Assembly: GCA_028285685.1 (NCBI GenBank) | Contig: JANQOR010000027.1 | Location: forward strand, 62,001 to 126,000 | Direction of reading: 5' to 3' | From: Cyclobacteriaceae bacterium | Lineage (GTDB): Bacteria; Bacteroidota; Bacteroidia; Cytophagales; Cyclobacteriaceae | DNA: 64,000 bases | In this document: piece by piece, positions 43,128-54,200 of the stretch | How positions within the stretch are numbered: position 1 is the first letter of the stretch | How the letters are laid out: each line of letters begins with the position of its first letter | Notes under the pieces: generated by a model | What the model was told of the DNA's origin: nothing | Databases searched by the model: none | The model's input: only the letters and a program-made list of their open reading frames with translations | Made by a program: the position numbers and the translations under genes

Positions 43128-44257
43128 AAGCGATGAGAAACCATATCCTGGTTTTTGCTGTACTTTTTTCTTCCGTAGCTCTTGCTCAGACTGCTGAGTA
43201 TACTTCGGAGGTCTTTCAGGTTGACTTCAATAACAATAAACCAACCTTTATAGCAATTACCAGCCCCACGGATCTTGTTGAGAAATCCAGGGGATTTAAG
43301 AAAGTTGAAACGTCTCAACTAGCGATCAGTGGCACTATCACTGATGAAGATGGGATAAAGTCAGTGTTTGTAAATGGACAAAACATTGTTCTTGGTCAAA
43401 ATGGGATTTTTACCGTAAGTCTTCCTTTGGCTCCAGGACCTAACGACATTTTGTTCAATGTTATTGATGCAAAAGACGTTTCAACACAAAAGACGTACAC
43501 GGTGGAAATGGAGGCGCCTGCACCTGTTGCTTCTGAGACCATCGTCTCGGACGGAGCTTATCACGCACTACTCATTGGTGGGAATGAATACGATGATCCC
43601 GATATTGTAGATCTTGACAAACCAATAGCGGATGCAAGGAGTTTAGGAGCAGTACTTGAAAAGTACTATACGTTTGAGCCTGAAAATATTACTTATCTGG
43701 AGAACCCGGAACGGAGTCAGATAATAGATGCGTTGGACAACCTTAGGCGGCAACTTGGTCCGGAAGATAATCTGTTGTTATTTTATGCGGGTCATGGATA
43801 CTGGGACAAGGAGACGGAAACGGGCTATTGGATTCCAAAAAATGGCCGAAAGTCAAGTACAGCTGATTGGTTTAGGAACACCACACTTACGGATCAACTG
43901 AGAACTATTAAAACAAAACACACTTTACTTGTTGCAGATGCATGTTTTTCAGGCTCAATCTTTAAATCAAGAAGTGTTTTTATTGCAGAAGATCAAGTGG
44001 CGATAAAGAAATTGTATGATTTGCCAAGCCGAAAGGCAATGACGAGCGGAACCCTTACGGAGGTTCCGGACAGAAGTGCATTCTTAAAGTATTTAACAAA
44101 AAGATTGGCAGATAATGTGGAGAAATACCTCCCTTCTGCTGAGCTATTTAGCAGTTTTAGGAGAGCTGTGATTAACAATAGTGATGTGATTCCACAGTAC
44201 GGTACGATGCAAAAGGTAGGAGATGAAGGTGGAGATTTTATTTTTATTAGACGATAA
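43124..44257 (+). CDS. Cassette A: exported caspase-family (C14) protease with Ig-like domain
   Basis: 377 residues. The signal peptide is LVFAVLFSSVALAQ. Residues about 60-130 form a bacterial Ig-like domain (GTITDEDGIKSVFVNG...FTVSLPLAPGPNDI). The caspase p20-like domain covers about 145-375: YHALLIGGNEY, catalytic His224 in YAGHGYW and Cys274 in DACFSG, so the dyad is intact. The end QYGTMQKVGDEGGDFIFI is shared with the cassette B paralogue. With a signal peptide it should act outside the cytoplasm. The start overlaps the giant gene stop by 4 bases, and the sigma gene follows after 12 bases. Specificity (Asp versus Arg/Lys) cannot be read from the sequence. Confidence 0.9.
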   Translation: MKAMRNHILVFAVLFSSVALAQTAEYTSEVFQVDFNNNKPTFIAITSPTDLVEKSRGFKKVETSQLAISGTITDEDGIKSVFVNGQNIVLGQNGIFTVSLPLAPGPNDILFNVIDAKDVSTQKTYTVEMEAPAPVASETIVSDGAYHALLIGGNEYDDPDIVDLDKPIADARSLGAVLEKYYTFEPENITYLENPERSQIIDALDNLRRQLGPEDNLLLFYAGHGYWDKETETGYWIPKNGRKSSTADWFRNTTLTDQLRTIKTKHTLLVADACFSGSIFKSRSVFIAEDQVAIKKLYDLPSRKAMTSGTLTEVPDRSAFLKYLTKRLADNVEKYLPSAELFSSFRRAVINNSDVIPQYGTMQKVGDEGGDFIFIRR

Positions 44258-44269
44258 GATCAAAACACT

Positions 44270-44827
44270 TTGAGCTTAACTGATGAGGCACGTATTATAG
44301 GATTACGTTCAGGCGACCAGACGATATTGGAGGAGATTTATGAGTCTAACTATAAATCTATCGAACGGATGGTTTTGAAAAATTCTGGGAATGAAGATGA
44401 GGCAAAAGATATATTTCAGGATACCATGATCATTTTTTACAAAAATGTGACAAAGCCTGAGTTTGAGCTAAAGGCGAAAATAAGCACTTACTTATATGCA
44501 ATTAGCCGAAGGTTGTGGTTGAAAAGATTGAGAGAAAAAAGTCACTTGACCTTTTCAGAAGCAGATGGCCAGATTGATGCATTTGATTTTGAATTGGTTT
44601 CCAAAAATCCGAATGATACTATGATGAAGGTCGTCGAGTTACTGAAAGAAGGTGGGAAGAATTGTTTGGAAATTCTGAAGAGGATCTACTTCCACAAGCA
44701 GAGCTTTGAATATATCGCGGATGAACTTGGATACGCAAGTGGTCAGGTTGTCCGGGAGCAAAAGTATCGTTGCATAAAGCGAGTTAGAAAAGGAATTGAA
44801 TCACTAAAACTTTCATATAATGTCTAG
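44270..44827 (+). CDS. ECF-type RNA polymerase sigma factor
   Basis: 185 residues. The region 2 block includes YKSIERMV, EDEAKDIFQDTMIIFY and the Trp-containing YAISRRLWLKRL; region 4 includes LEILKRIYFHKQSFEYIADELGYAS split over two helices, followed by RCIKRVRKGI. The only usable start is TTG at 44270, because an in-frame TAA lies 13-15 bases upstream and the next Met is inside region 2. It overlaps the next gene by 8 bases, as sigma/anti-sigma pairs often do. It could drive the TTGACA-N16-ATTAAT elements in front of both cassettes (inference). Confidence 0.88.
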   Translation: MSLTDEARIIGLRSGDQTILEEIYESNYKSIERMVLKNSGNEDEAKDIFQDTMIIFYKNVTKPEFELKAKISTYLYAISRRLWLKRLREKSHLTFSEADGQIDAFDFELVSKNPNDTMMKVVELLKEGGKNCLEILKRIYFHKQSFEYIADELGYASGQVVREQKYRCIKRVRKGIESLKLSYNV

Positions 44828-45212
44828 CAAAGAGAGTTGGGAAGATATGTTCGAACGCCTGGATAGAGGACAAGGTGAAGGTATCTCCCAAGAATTGAAA
44901 ACAGATCACGTCTTGATAAGCCAGGGAATCGAGTATTTGGCGGAGGATTCTTTCCGTAGAAGGCTAGAAGGAGTCCATACCACTATGATGGACAAAGCAA
45001 GTCCAAGTAGAAAGATATACTGGGCAGTAGGTGTGGCAGCAACTCTTGCTGCGGTCTTCTTTTTATGGAGCTCTTCAGGCAACGAACAGGGAGATTTTCA
45101 GTTGAAAATGAATGAGGCACCGACATATGCTGACAGTGCTTCGTACGATTCATTAAAAAAAGTGGATTCGATTGTTGACGAAAAGGAAAAATCGGAATCA
45201 ATAGAAAATTGA
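44820..45212 (+). CDS. Probable membrane anti-sigma factor
   Basis: 130 residues with an N-in topology: a cytoplasmic domain of about 65 residues (ESWEDMFERLDR...FRRRLEGVHTTM), one membrane segment (about 67-83, IYWAVGVAATLAAVFFLW), then a periplasmic tail of about 45 residues rich in Asp, Ser, Lys and Glu. The size, topology and overlap with the sigma gene are those of anti-sigma factors, but no classical zinc-binding HxxxCxxC is present. The exposed tail would be accessible to an exported protease such as the caspases encoded in the same cassettes (inference). Confidence 0.65.
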   Translation: MSSKESWEDMFERLDRGQGEGISQELKTDHVLISQGIEYLAEDSFRRRLEGVHTTMMDKASPSRKIYWAVGVAATLAAVFFLWSSSGNEQGDFQLKMNEAPTYADSASYDSLKKVDSIVDEKEKSESIEN

Positions 45213-45238
45213 AATTGACAACTAATTACGATCGCGTT

Positions 45239-45877
45239 ATGAAAAATATAATGACAATAATTTTGATCTTCGGAGTTTTTGGGGCTGCTCTTGCACAGAC
45301 AACGATGAAACAGGCCGAAAAAGAGGTCAAAAGGGGAAAGCCAATCAAAGAGGCTAGAAAGGAAGCCAAGAAATGGGAAAAGGAGGGGTATTCTAATTTG
45401 CCTGGCAACCTGCCTTTGGCAAATCAGTTTGAAAGATCAATGGTTATGCAAGTAATGCAGACAGAAGATGGTCTGCAGCGCTACTTAACAGCTACCGGAA
45501 GTGCTATTTCCGGATCGGAGGGAGTATCCCAGGCAAATGCACTAGATAATACCAGGCTGATTCTTGCGGGGTTGATACAGGCAGAGGTGTCTGCATTGAT
45601 CACCAATAACCAGGGTAACACAGGTTACACCGCGGATGAAGTACAAACCGTAGATGAGTTTCTTTCCAGTAGCAAGACACTCATTCAAAACAAAATTGGG
45701 AATATTAAACCCGTAATAGAAATGGTCCGACGTGTGGATGACAAATTTGAGTATCGATTTACAGTTATGTATGATACAAAAAATGCGAGAAATATTGCCA
45801 AGGATCTGATTGTTGAAAAACTTGGAACGAAGCTAGCTAAGAATGAAGCTGAGCTAAACAAGCTCCTGGGTTTATAA
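45239..45877 (+). CDS. Exported LPP20-like protein
   Basis: 212 residues from ATG 45239; the frame opens at 45209 (overlapping the previous stop), but the signal peptide IMTIILIFGVFGAALAQ fits the later start. It is followed by a Lys/Glu-rich helix (KQAEKEVKRGKPIKEARKEAKKWEKEG) and a domain with ARxL-like helices (NTRLILAGLIQAEVSALI) that resembles the LPP20 family. It ends in a predicted helix. It is probably periplasmic or surface-associated, and likely works with the next gene, which has a related N-terminal part. Confidence 0.65.
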   Translation: MKNIMTIILIFGVFGAALAQTTMKQAEKEVKRGKPIKEARKEAKKWEKEGYSNLPGNLPLANQFERSMVMQVMQTEDGLQRYLTATGSAISGSEGVSQANALDNTRLILAGLIQAEVSALITNNQGNTGYTADEVQTVDEFLSSSKTLIQNKIGNIKPVIEMVRRVDDKFEYRFTVMYDTKNARNIAKDLIVEKLGTKLAKNEAELNKLLGL

Positions 45878-45881
45878 GATA

Positions 45882-47381
45882 ATGCGAAGCGGGACCATTC
45901 TTTTTTTCATTCTCGCTATTTCCAAGATTGGAGTCAGTCAGATTGCACCCAATTGGGTTAATCCACTGAGGCGAGAAAGTGAATATCCCGCTAGTATTTA
46001 TTACATCGGCTTTGTTTCTCAATCCTATCAAAGGGGTGAAAAACCTGATCAATTTATAGATAAATTGAAGGGCTCAGCACGAGCTGCACTTTCTGAATCC
46101 ATTTTCGTTTCTATCACAAGCTTATCAACTGCAGAGATGAGTGCTCTCAATGGTGAGTCCGAGGATCGATATCAAAAATCTACTGTCACCTCGTCTTCGC
46201 TTGAGGCAATAGGCATGCAAGCCGAAACATATACCGATGCGCGAAAGCGAATCATATATGCGTTTGCCTATGTGAGGAAAAAATCCTTGATCTCACATTA
46301 CTACCGTCTGCTCTCTTCTGAGTTGGATCGAATTGAAAGTGCGCTAGTCAGGAATGAAAAAATTGTAGATAAGACCGAGGCTTACAAGCGATATTCCAGT
46401 GAACTAAATGCTCTGAACGTAGCGAAAGAATATCAAGATATGCTTAAATACCTGGAGGTATCGAGTGATGTGGTGCTCATGACTGACAAATGGAAGAAAT
46501 CATACGACTCCACACTTGACGCTCTTGACAAGCTCCGAAGTGATCGAGATATAGGAATTAAAGATGCCAGTTATTTTTTGGCAGACCGGTTAAGAGAAGA
46601 ACTTGGGGAGGACGTCGGGACCATTCAGATGGGACTTTTTACCTACAAAAGCACTGATATCCCCACGGAATTTTCTGATTATTTTGGAGACTTGTTTCGT
46701 CAAGCGCTTGAGGAAAAAAGAGGGGGTGTCAGTCGATCTATTGATCAAGAAGGATATGTGGTGAGCGGTTCTTATTGGCCTGGAGAAAAGGAACTTCAGG
46801 TGATAGCCAATGTTAACTATGTAGTAAATGGAGAGAACGTCAACCTTAAAGCTGGGGCTTCCATTGCCGTTGATCTGGAACGAGTAAAAGGACTGGGTGT
46901 GAAGTATGAGTTAACTAGCGTTGAGCTCCTAGCGAAGAATGAGCAGCTCCGACCTACCGCACCTACCGGAGGATTGATTGCTAATGTCACTACGCAAAAA
47001 GGATCGCAGTCAGTCATCTTTAAGGAAGGAGAGTTCCTCAGCCTGTCTGTAAGTGTGAGCAGACCAGCTTATATTCGAATCATCAATATCTGGAGCGACA
47101 ATAGTAAATATCTGCTAGCAGATAATTTCTATGTTTCACCTGCACAAACCAATCAAACCGTCAAGCTCCCACTTGCCTGGGAAACAGCTTGTCCATGTGG
47201 GGTGGAGTATATCCAGATGGTAGCTCAAGATCAACCCTTCGAACCGCTGGCAACTGAGGATGTTAACGGATTCCTTTCTATCAAGGGCTCACTTTCAGAC
47301 ATGCTTGAAAAGAGCAGAAACGTCAAGAAGAAGGGTGAATACTATGCTGAGTCAGCATTGATTTTGACTACAATGAAGTGA
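45882..47381 (+). CDS. Exported LPP20/DUF4384-domain protein
   Basis: 499 residues. The signal peptide is FFILAISKIGVSQ. The N-terminal part (about 20-150) is LPP20-like: NWVNPLRRESEYPASIYYIGF, then LSTAEMSAL. A helical middle part follows. The C-terminal domain (about 365-470) fits DUF4384: VIFKEGEFLSLSVSVSRPAYIRIINIW, LLADNFYV, and ETACPCGVEYIQMVAQDQPF. DUF4384 is often found fused to or beside caspase domains in other bacteria; here it is a separate gene in the same operon. It is the last gene of cassette A. Confidence 0.75.
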   Translation: MRSGTILFFILAISKIGVSQIAPNWVNPLRRESEYPASIYYIGFVSQSYQRGEKPDQFIDKLKGSARAALSESIFVSITSLSTAEMSALNGESEDRYQKSTVTSSSLEAIGMQAETYTDARKRIIYAFAYVRKKSLISHYYRLLSSELDRIESALVRNEKIVDKTEAYKRYSSELNALNVAKEYQDMLKYLEVSSDVVLMTDKWKKSYDSTLDALDKLRSDRDIGIKDASYFLADRLREELGEDVGTIQMGLFTYKSTDIPTEFSDYFGDLFRQALEEKRGGVSRSIDQEGYVVSGSYWPGEKELQVIANVNYVVNGENVNLKAGASIAVDLERVKGLGVKYELTSVELLAKNEQLRPTAPTGGLIANVTTQKGSQSVIFKEGEFLSLSVSVSRPAYIRIINIWSDNSKYLLADNFYVSPAQTNQTVKLPLAWETACPCGVEYIQMVAQDQPFEPLATEDVNGFLSIKGSLSDMLEKSRNVKKKGEYYAESALILTTMK

Positions 47382-47448
47382 GATGTTAAATCCAAATATC
47401 TTTCTCTTTTCTCCATTGACGGATTACTGACCAGGCAGTGAGGTGGTT

Positions 47449-47470
47449 AAGGATTTCCATTCCTTTTTTT
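47449..47470 (+). terminator. Weak terminator at the end of cassette A
   Basis: AAGGA / TCCTT 5-bp stem with a 7-base loop, followed by five T, between the two cassettes. Confidence 0.35.
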
Positions 47471-47500
47471 AAAAATTCTTGCACATTTTCTGATTTAATG

Positions 47501-47528
47501 TTGACAAATTGCGAATTGAGGTATTAAT
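47501..47528 (+). promoter_or_regulatory. Putative promoter of cassette B (TTGACA-N16-ATTAAT)
   Basis: TTGACA 47501-47506, 16 bases, ATTAAT 47523-47528, 23 bases before the GTG start. Same elements and spacing as at 33738-33765. Confidence 0.4.
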
Positions 47529-47551
47529 GGTCGCACTTAACCAACCCTTAT

Positions 47552-48262
47552 GTGAAACAACTAGTCAATTTATCATTTCTGATCCTGGTCAGATCTGTCC
47601 TGGCGCAGGATGTCACCGTCAGCAATCTAAGCTTATCAGAAAGTGGGGAGGTAAGCTTCAATTTTCAGATTTCGGCTAAGTCCAGTGCCAGGGAAGTCTA
47701 TGATATCATCATATACTCCTCAAAGGACAACTACACCAACCCCCTAGATGTACAATTGAATTCACTTTCGCCTCAAGTAGACTATTCGGTGAAATTCGAC
47801 GGGTTGGAGAAGATTGGACCATTTGATGGTGTTCTTCAGTTCAAACTAAAGGCAGTAGCGACGCTTTTTCCCGTGAGAGTGGAGGAAATGGAAAATACAA
47901 AGCTAAAGAGAGGTAAGAGTGTTTTGGTCAGTTGGAACGACTATCACGAAAGTGGATGGTACAATGTTGACCTCTATCAAAATGGGGAAGTAAAGGCTAA
48001 CCTCATCTCCAATCATAGAGGTTTGAGCTACGAATCAGAGCTGCCCAAAGACCTGGAGAAAGGAGGATATGAAATTCGGGTAGTTCCATCGAATGATGAA
48101 CGATTACAGTCGGATGGATATCCGATAGTAATAAAAGGAGCCAGCAAGGCGCTATTTATTTTGGGTCCTTTGGTAGCTGCCGGGGGTGGTTTTATGATTT
48201 TAAATGGTGGAGAATCTGGAGAGGCCCAACTTCCAAATTCACCTGGTCCTCCTGAAAACTAG
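47552..48262 (+). CDS. Cassette B: exported, C-terminally anchored protein with Kre9/KNH-like domain
   Basis: 236 residues from GTG 47552; the ATG two bases before is out of frame and followed at once by TGA. The signal peptide ends near SVLAQ. It has the same architecture as the cassette A paralogue: an N-terminal beta domain, a KNH-like domain with SWNDYHESGWYNVDLY and GGYEIRVVPSND, a Gly-rich membrane segment (ALFILGPLVAAGGGFMIL), and a short Pro/Gly tail (QLPNSPGPPEN). The tail may face the other side of the membrane. It lies 17 bases upstream of the giant gene. Confidence 0.8.
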   Translation: MKQLVNLSFLILVRSVLAQDVTVSNLSLSESGEVSFNFQISAKSSAREVYDIIIYSSKDNYTNPLDVQLNSLSPQVDYSVKFDGLEKIGPFDGVLQFKLKAVATLFPVRVEEMENTKLKRGKSVLVSWNDYHESGWYNVDLYQNGEVKANLISNHRGLSYESELPKDLEKGGYEIRVVPSNDERLQSDGYPIVIKGASKALFILGPLVAAGGGFMILNGGESGEAQLPNSPGPPEN

Positions 48263-48279
48263 ATTTTGATTGGATTAAG

Positions 48280-51200
48280 ATGAAGGTTATTCTCTCGATA
48301 TTGTCTTTAGCTGCCTATCTGATTTCTGGTAGCATTGCAAGGGCACAAACCTTCACAGATATTAACGCTGCGATCACAGGTATTCAGCAGGGTTCCGTGA
48401 TATGGGGAGATTATGATGGAGACAACGATCTGGATTGCTTTGTTGTTGGAACAGAAGGGGTTGAACTAAACTACATTTCGGGACTCTATCAGAACAATTC
48501 CGGAGTTTTCTCCCTGCTAGATAATGAGCTCAAAAATATCGCAACTACGAATACCAATGCCTCCTGGGGAGATTATGATAACGATGGAGATATTGATTTA
48601 ATTGTCGATTCAAAAATCTATCAAAACGAAGCTGGTGTTTTTACAAATATCAACGCAAACCTTACAACTTTGGAGCAAGGGTCTGTTTCCTGGGGCGACT
48701 ATGACAACGACAACGATCTTGATCTTCTCATAACCGGAACTGGTGGTTCCGCTCCTGGCTATCAGTCAATTGTTTACCGAAATGATAATGGGAGCTTCGT
48801 AGATATTGGTGCAGGGCTGCCAGGAATATGGGCAGGTTCTGGTGAATGGGGTGATTTTGATGATGATGGCGATCTTGATATTCTTTTAGTTGGGAAAACC
48901 GGCAATTCAGGAGAACCAAATATTGGTAAAATCTATCGAAACTCTTCCAACACTTTCGCGGAACTACTCTCTTTCGATGGAATTGGACATGGAGCAGCAA
49001 GTTGGGGTGATTATGACAACGACGATGACCTGGATGTCCTATTGAGTGGCAATCTAAACAGTTCAGGTTCAACACTACATCACACAAAGTTGTATAAGAA
49101 TGAAAACAATACCTTGGTTGACTCTGGTGTAGACCTTCCAAACCTAGCTGAATCGTACATAGGATGGGTGGATTTTGATTCTGATGGAAATTTGGATTTA
49201 ATGCTTACGGGTCAAAATGAATCTGGAAACCCAGATACAGAGTTATACAGAAATACAGGTATTGCGGACTTTGAACTTGTAACAACAGGCATAGTAAATG
49301 TCCAGCAGGGTTCATTTGATTGGGGTGATTACGACGGGGATGGAACTGCGGACTTAGTAATCTCGGGAGATGATGCAGGAACTTTTACTACCAAAATATA
49401 TAAGGCTATAGATGCCACTGACATTGTCAGCTTCACCCTAGCTGAGCAACTTGAACCAGCCATTATCGATAATGTTGATCATAGAGTCATCATAACAATA
49501 AGCGACGCAGACAGAACTACGCTAATTCCCTCGTTTACACTGCCAGAAGGCGCCACGGCTTTGATTAATTCAGAGATTCAGGTCAGTGGAGTTACAGCAA
49601 ATGATTATTCAAGCCCAGTCACCATGACCATTCGTGCGGAGGACGGTATTGCGGAGCAAGAATGGACCATATACGTTTTATTCGATGTTCCAAGGATCTT
49701 CTCCCTCACCCCATCTAGCGGTCCAGTTGGTACCTCCGTAACAATTGCAGGGGCCAATTTTGATTCAACGCCTGAAAATAATATCGTTTTTTTCGGTGCA
49801 ACACAGGCTTCTGTTTCATCAGCATCTTCCACTGAGCTGACGGTTACTGTTCCTGGAGGAGCGACTTACCAATCGCTATCAGTTGTGAGTAATGGTTTGA
49901 TTGCCCATTCTCGCCGCCCATTTTTAGCATCTTTTGGAGGAGATGGAATTGATTCCAATTCATTTTTTGAGAAGGAAGATTTTTCAACCAACGTGCAGCC
50001 CCACCTAGTGTCTTTGGCCGATTTTGATGGTGATGGATTAGCGGATGTGGCTATTGGAATCGAGGATGATCGAATTGTTTCAGTTTATAGAAATACAAGT
50101 ACCGGATTCAATAATTTGAGTTTTGCCTCGAAAGTGGATTTCTTTTCAAGTAGTTCACAGTCTTCGATAACTACCGGTGATTTAAATGGTGATGGCAAGA
50201 TTGATATGATTGTCACTAATTGGTCTACGAGCAACATTTCGATTTTTAGAAATACGAGTACCGGAGCTGGAGACATTAGTTTTGGAGTAGCCCAGCAATT
50301 TGACGTAGGAGGAAATCCGGAGTCAGTTTGCCTTGCCGATTTGGATTTAGATGGAAAACTAGATATTACTGTTGCAAACGGACAGGATAATACTTTTTCA
50401 GTTCTGGAAAATACAACCTCTGGTACTGGCGGGACAATAACTTTGGAAGCCAAAGTCGATTTTGCGACTGGTTCTGAGCCCCGATCTATTTTCGCAACAC
50501 ATTTTGACAATGATGAATTGATCGATTTAGTTGTTGCTAATTATGACGACAACTCAATATCGGTTTACAAAAATTCCAGCACAGGAGTTTCTATCAACTT
50601 CGATACCAGAGTTGACTTTAATACACAAGTGAGACCCATTTCAGTTAGAGCAGGGTTTTTTGACGATGATGACTTGGCAGATATCGTCGCGGTAAATGAA
50701 GGTAGCTACTCGCTTTCTGTCTTCAGAAATGAAAGTAGTGGATCCGGAACCATTGATTTTGGAACCAGTACCGATTTAGTAGTTAACGAGACTCCCGTTG
50801 ATGCTTCATTTGCTGACTTAGATGGGGATGGGCGGCTGGATTTGGTGGGAGTGAGTAAACCTACGTGTTCCTTATCACTGTATGAAAAAAGCAATTCCGG
50901 AATAGGAAGCATAGAATTTAACCAACTGATAGATTATACAACAGGCAGGTTACCAGGTTCCGTTGCTGTTGGAGACATAAATGGGGACAACAAACCGGAT
51001 ATAGTGGTTCCTAATTCACAGGACAACAATTTTTCCGTTTTTGAGAATTCAATTCAGGAGCCGCAGACTAGAATAATTCGATTGGAAGGTGATATGGATT
51101 TTGGCGAAGTTCCGCTTAACACTACAAGCAGTCGAACATTGACCATTCACAATGATGGGAACAGTACTTTGACGTTGCAGAGCTTGTCATTCAATGCTGT

Positions 51201-54200
51201 CCCTGAATATACAAGTGACGATTCCACCCCTGTTATTAACTTACAGTTGGCTCCACTTACCTCAACGGATGTAATCATTAACTTCACCCCGACTGCCGTT
51301 ATCAATTGGTCTACGACTTTGGATGTCAGCTCTGATAAAACAGATGGAATCAACACCATCGAACTTTCAGGTGTTGGTATTGAACCTATTCCATCCATCA
51401 CCTCTTTCACTCCCACCTCCGGCCCGGTCGGAACAACGGTCACAATTTCTGGTGACAACTTTCATTCAACGCCAGAAAACAATATCGTTTTTTTTGGAGC
51501 TACTCAAGCTAGCGTGTCATCAGCATCAGCGACTGAATTGACAGTGACTGTGCCAGTTGGAGCAACATACGAACCAATTTCTGTATTGGTTGCGGGATTA
51601 CAAGCATACTCCCAAATACCTTTCTTAGTAGCATTTGGAGGTAGTGAAATTGACACTGATGCGTTTGGGTCAAAGATGGATTTTAATACTGGATCGTTGC
51701 CTGAATCTGTTTGTATTGGAGATTTTGATGGAGACGGGAATGCGGATTTAGCTGTTGCTAATATCAGTAGCAATACGATATCGGTTTTCAGGAATGTAAG
51801 CAGTGGTATTGGAAACATTGGCTTGGATGCAAAAATTGATTTACAAACAGGAGCAGGACCTTATTCTGTGATTAGTAGTGATTTAGACAATGATGGGAAA
51901 GAGGAGTTGGTAGTAGCCAATTACGATTCTGGAAACGGAAATAGCCTTTCAATTTTCAGAAACACAAGTTCTAACCCAGGTTCTATTGCATTCGCTTCAA
52001 GAATTGAAGTAACTACAGGATTAAGACCGCGACATGTAGCAGCCGGCGACTTAGACCACGATGGAAAGATTGATTTGGTGGTTGCAAATGCTACTGACAA
52101 TACGATTTCATTGCTTAGAAACACGAGCGTCTCAGGGTCACTTTCATTTGAGGATAAGGTTGATTTCGCAACAGGAAATCAACCATGGTCAGTGGCTGTT
52201 GGGGATCTGGATGATGACAATAAAAATGACGTAATTGTAACCAATTCTAACAGTAACAATATTTCGGTATTCAGAAATGAAAGCTCAGGAGCTGGCACAA
52301 TAAGCTTGGCAACGTCTCAAGAGTTTGAGTCAGGTCTGGCTCCTGTTTTCGTATCTCTGGGTGACTTGGATGGTGATGCTAAATTAGATCTTGCAGTCAC
52401 GAATTGGAATAGCAACTTTGTTTCAGTATTTAGAAACGCAACAGAAACTACTGGTCTGATAGCTCTGGAAGATCACAGGGTTTTTGGAACAGGAACATTT
52501 CCGGAATCTGGAAAAATAGGGGATGTCGATGGAGATGGAAAAGCCGATTTACTCGTTGCAAACAGCGATGGTACAAGTGGTAATACCGTATCAGTGCTTC
52601 GAAATAGTAGTTCAGGAGTTGGTAATATCGGATTTTTATCAAGAGTTGATTTCAATACAAATTCTGCACCTAGAGGTTTGGCCTTCGGAGATTTGGATAA
52701 CGATGGAAAGGGTGATCTCGTAGTTGTTAACAATGGTGATAATACGGTGTCTATTCTTCGGAATGGCGTATCAACCAGCACATCACCGTCAATTCCAGTA
52801 ATCACCTCTTTCACTCCTACTTCTGGTCCCGTGGGGACAACGGTTACCATCACAGGAGAGAACTTTAATTCCACCCCGGAAAACAATACTGTCTTTTTCG
52901 GAGCAGCACAAGCGGTCGTCTCAGCAGCTTCAGCAACTGAACTGACTGTGACCGTGCCTTCCGGAGCAACATACGAACCTATAAGCATCCTCGCCGGTGG
53001 GTTAATTGCCAGTTCTCGTCGCCCATTTCTGGTTTCGTTTGGGGGGGAGGGGATTGACGCTAATTCATTTGAAGACAGAGTAGACTTTTCGACAACCCCA
53101 GAGCCACATCAAGTTTCTTTGGCAGATTTTGATGGAGACGGATTGACTGATGTAGTCATTGCCTTAACCGAGACCGGCTTATTATCTGTTTTTAGAAACA
53201 CAAGCAGTGGATTTAGCAATCTGGGCTTTGCAACAAAGGTAGATTACACTCCTGGTAGTTTTCCAACTTCTATCGCAACAGGTGACCTTAATGGGGATGG
53301 TAAGATTGATATGGTTGTGACGAACTTATTCTCAAACACTGTTGCGGTTTTTAGAAATACGAGCAGTGGTGTTGGGGTGGTGAGTTTTGCTCCAAGAATG
53401 GAATTTGCTGTCGGCGAATCTCCTGAGTCGGCGTGTTTGTTTGATTTTGATTTGGATGGTAAACTCGATATTGCTGTTGCGAATAAAGACGGAAACACGT
53501 TCTCAATACTTCAGAATACTAACAGTGATATTAACTCCGTCAGTTTTGCATCAAAAGTTGATTTTGCGACAGGCTCAGAGCCCTTTTCCATTTTTCCCGC
53601 TCATTTTGATGACGATGGATTGGCGGATTTGGTCGTAGCTAATTATACCGGTAATTCAATATCGGTTTATAGGAATATAAGTGTTGGAAACTCAATCAGC
53701 TTTGATACGAGAGTTGATTTTAATGCGCAAGTGAGACCCATCTCAGTTACGGCTGGGTATTTTGATGATGATGATCTAGCGGATATTGTGGTTGTTAATC
53801 AGGGTAGTAATAGCCTATCTGTATTTAGAAATGAAAGTAGTGAATCGGACCCAATTGATTTTGGAGTCCGGATGGATCTAGCAGTTGATGAAGGTCCAAT
53901 TGACGCAGCTATCGGGGATTTAGATGGGGATGGACGCTTGGATTTAGTAGGGAAAAGCCAAACAGCTGGTTCTATTTCTATTTTTGAAAAGAGCAATTCC
54001 GGAATAGGTACGATTGAGTTTAACCAAAGAATCAATTTTACGACAGGCAATACGCCAAGTTCCGTTGCAGTCGGAGATTTGAATGGAGATAATAAGCCAG
54101 ATATTATAGTTCCAAATTGGCAGAGTAGCAATTTTTCAATTTTTGAAAACAGTATCGAGAGCTCAACTTCAACTCCTGCCGACGGACTCATAGCATACTA

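Noticed and set aside
34600-54155. Repeat arrays considered as CRISPR or tandem non-coding repeats
   Set aside because: Periods of 150-600 bases, an open reading frame throughout, and protein-level Asp-loop or LamG signatures show they are protein domain repeats.
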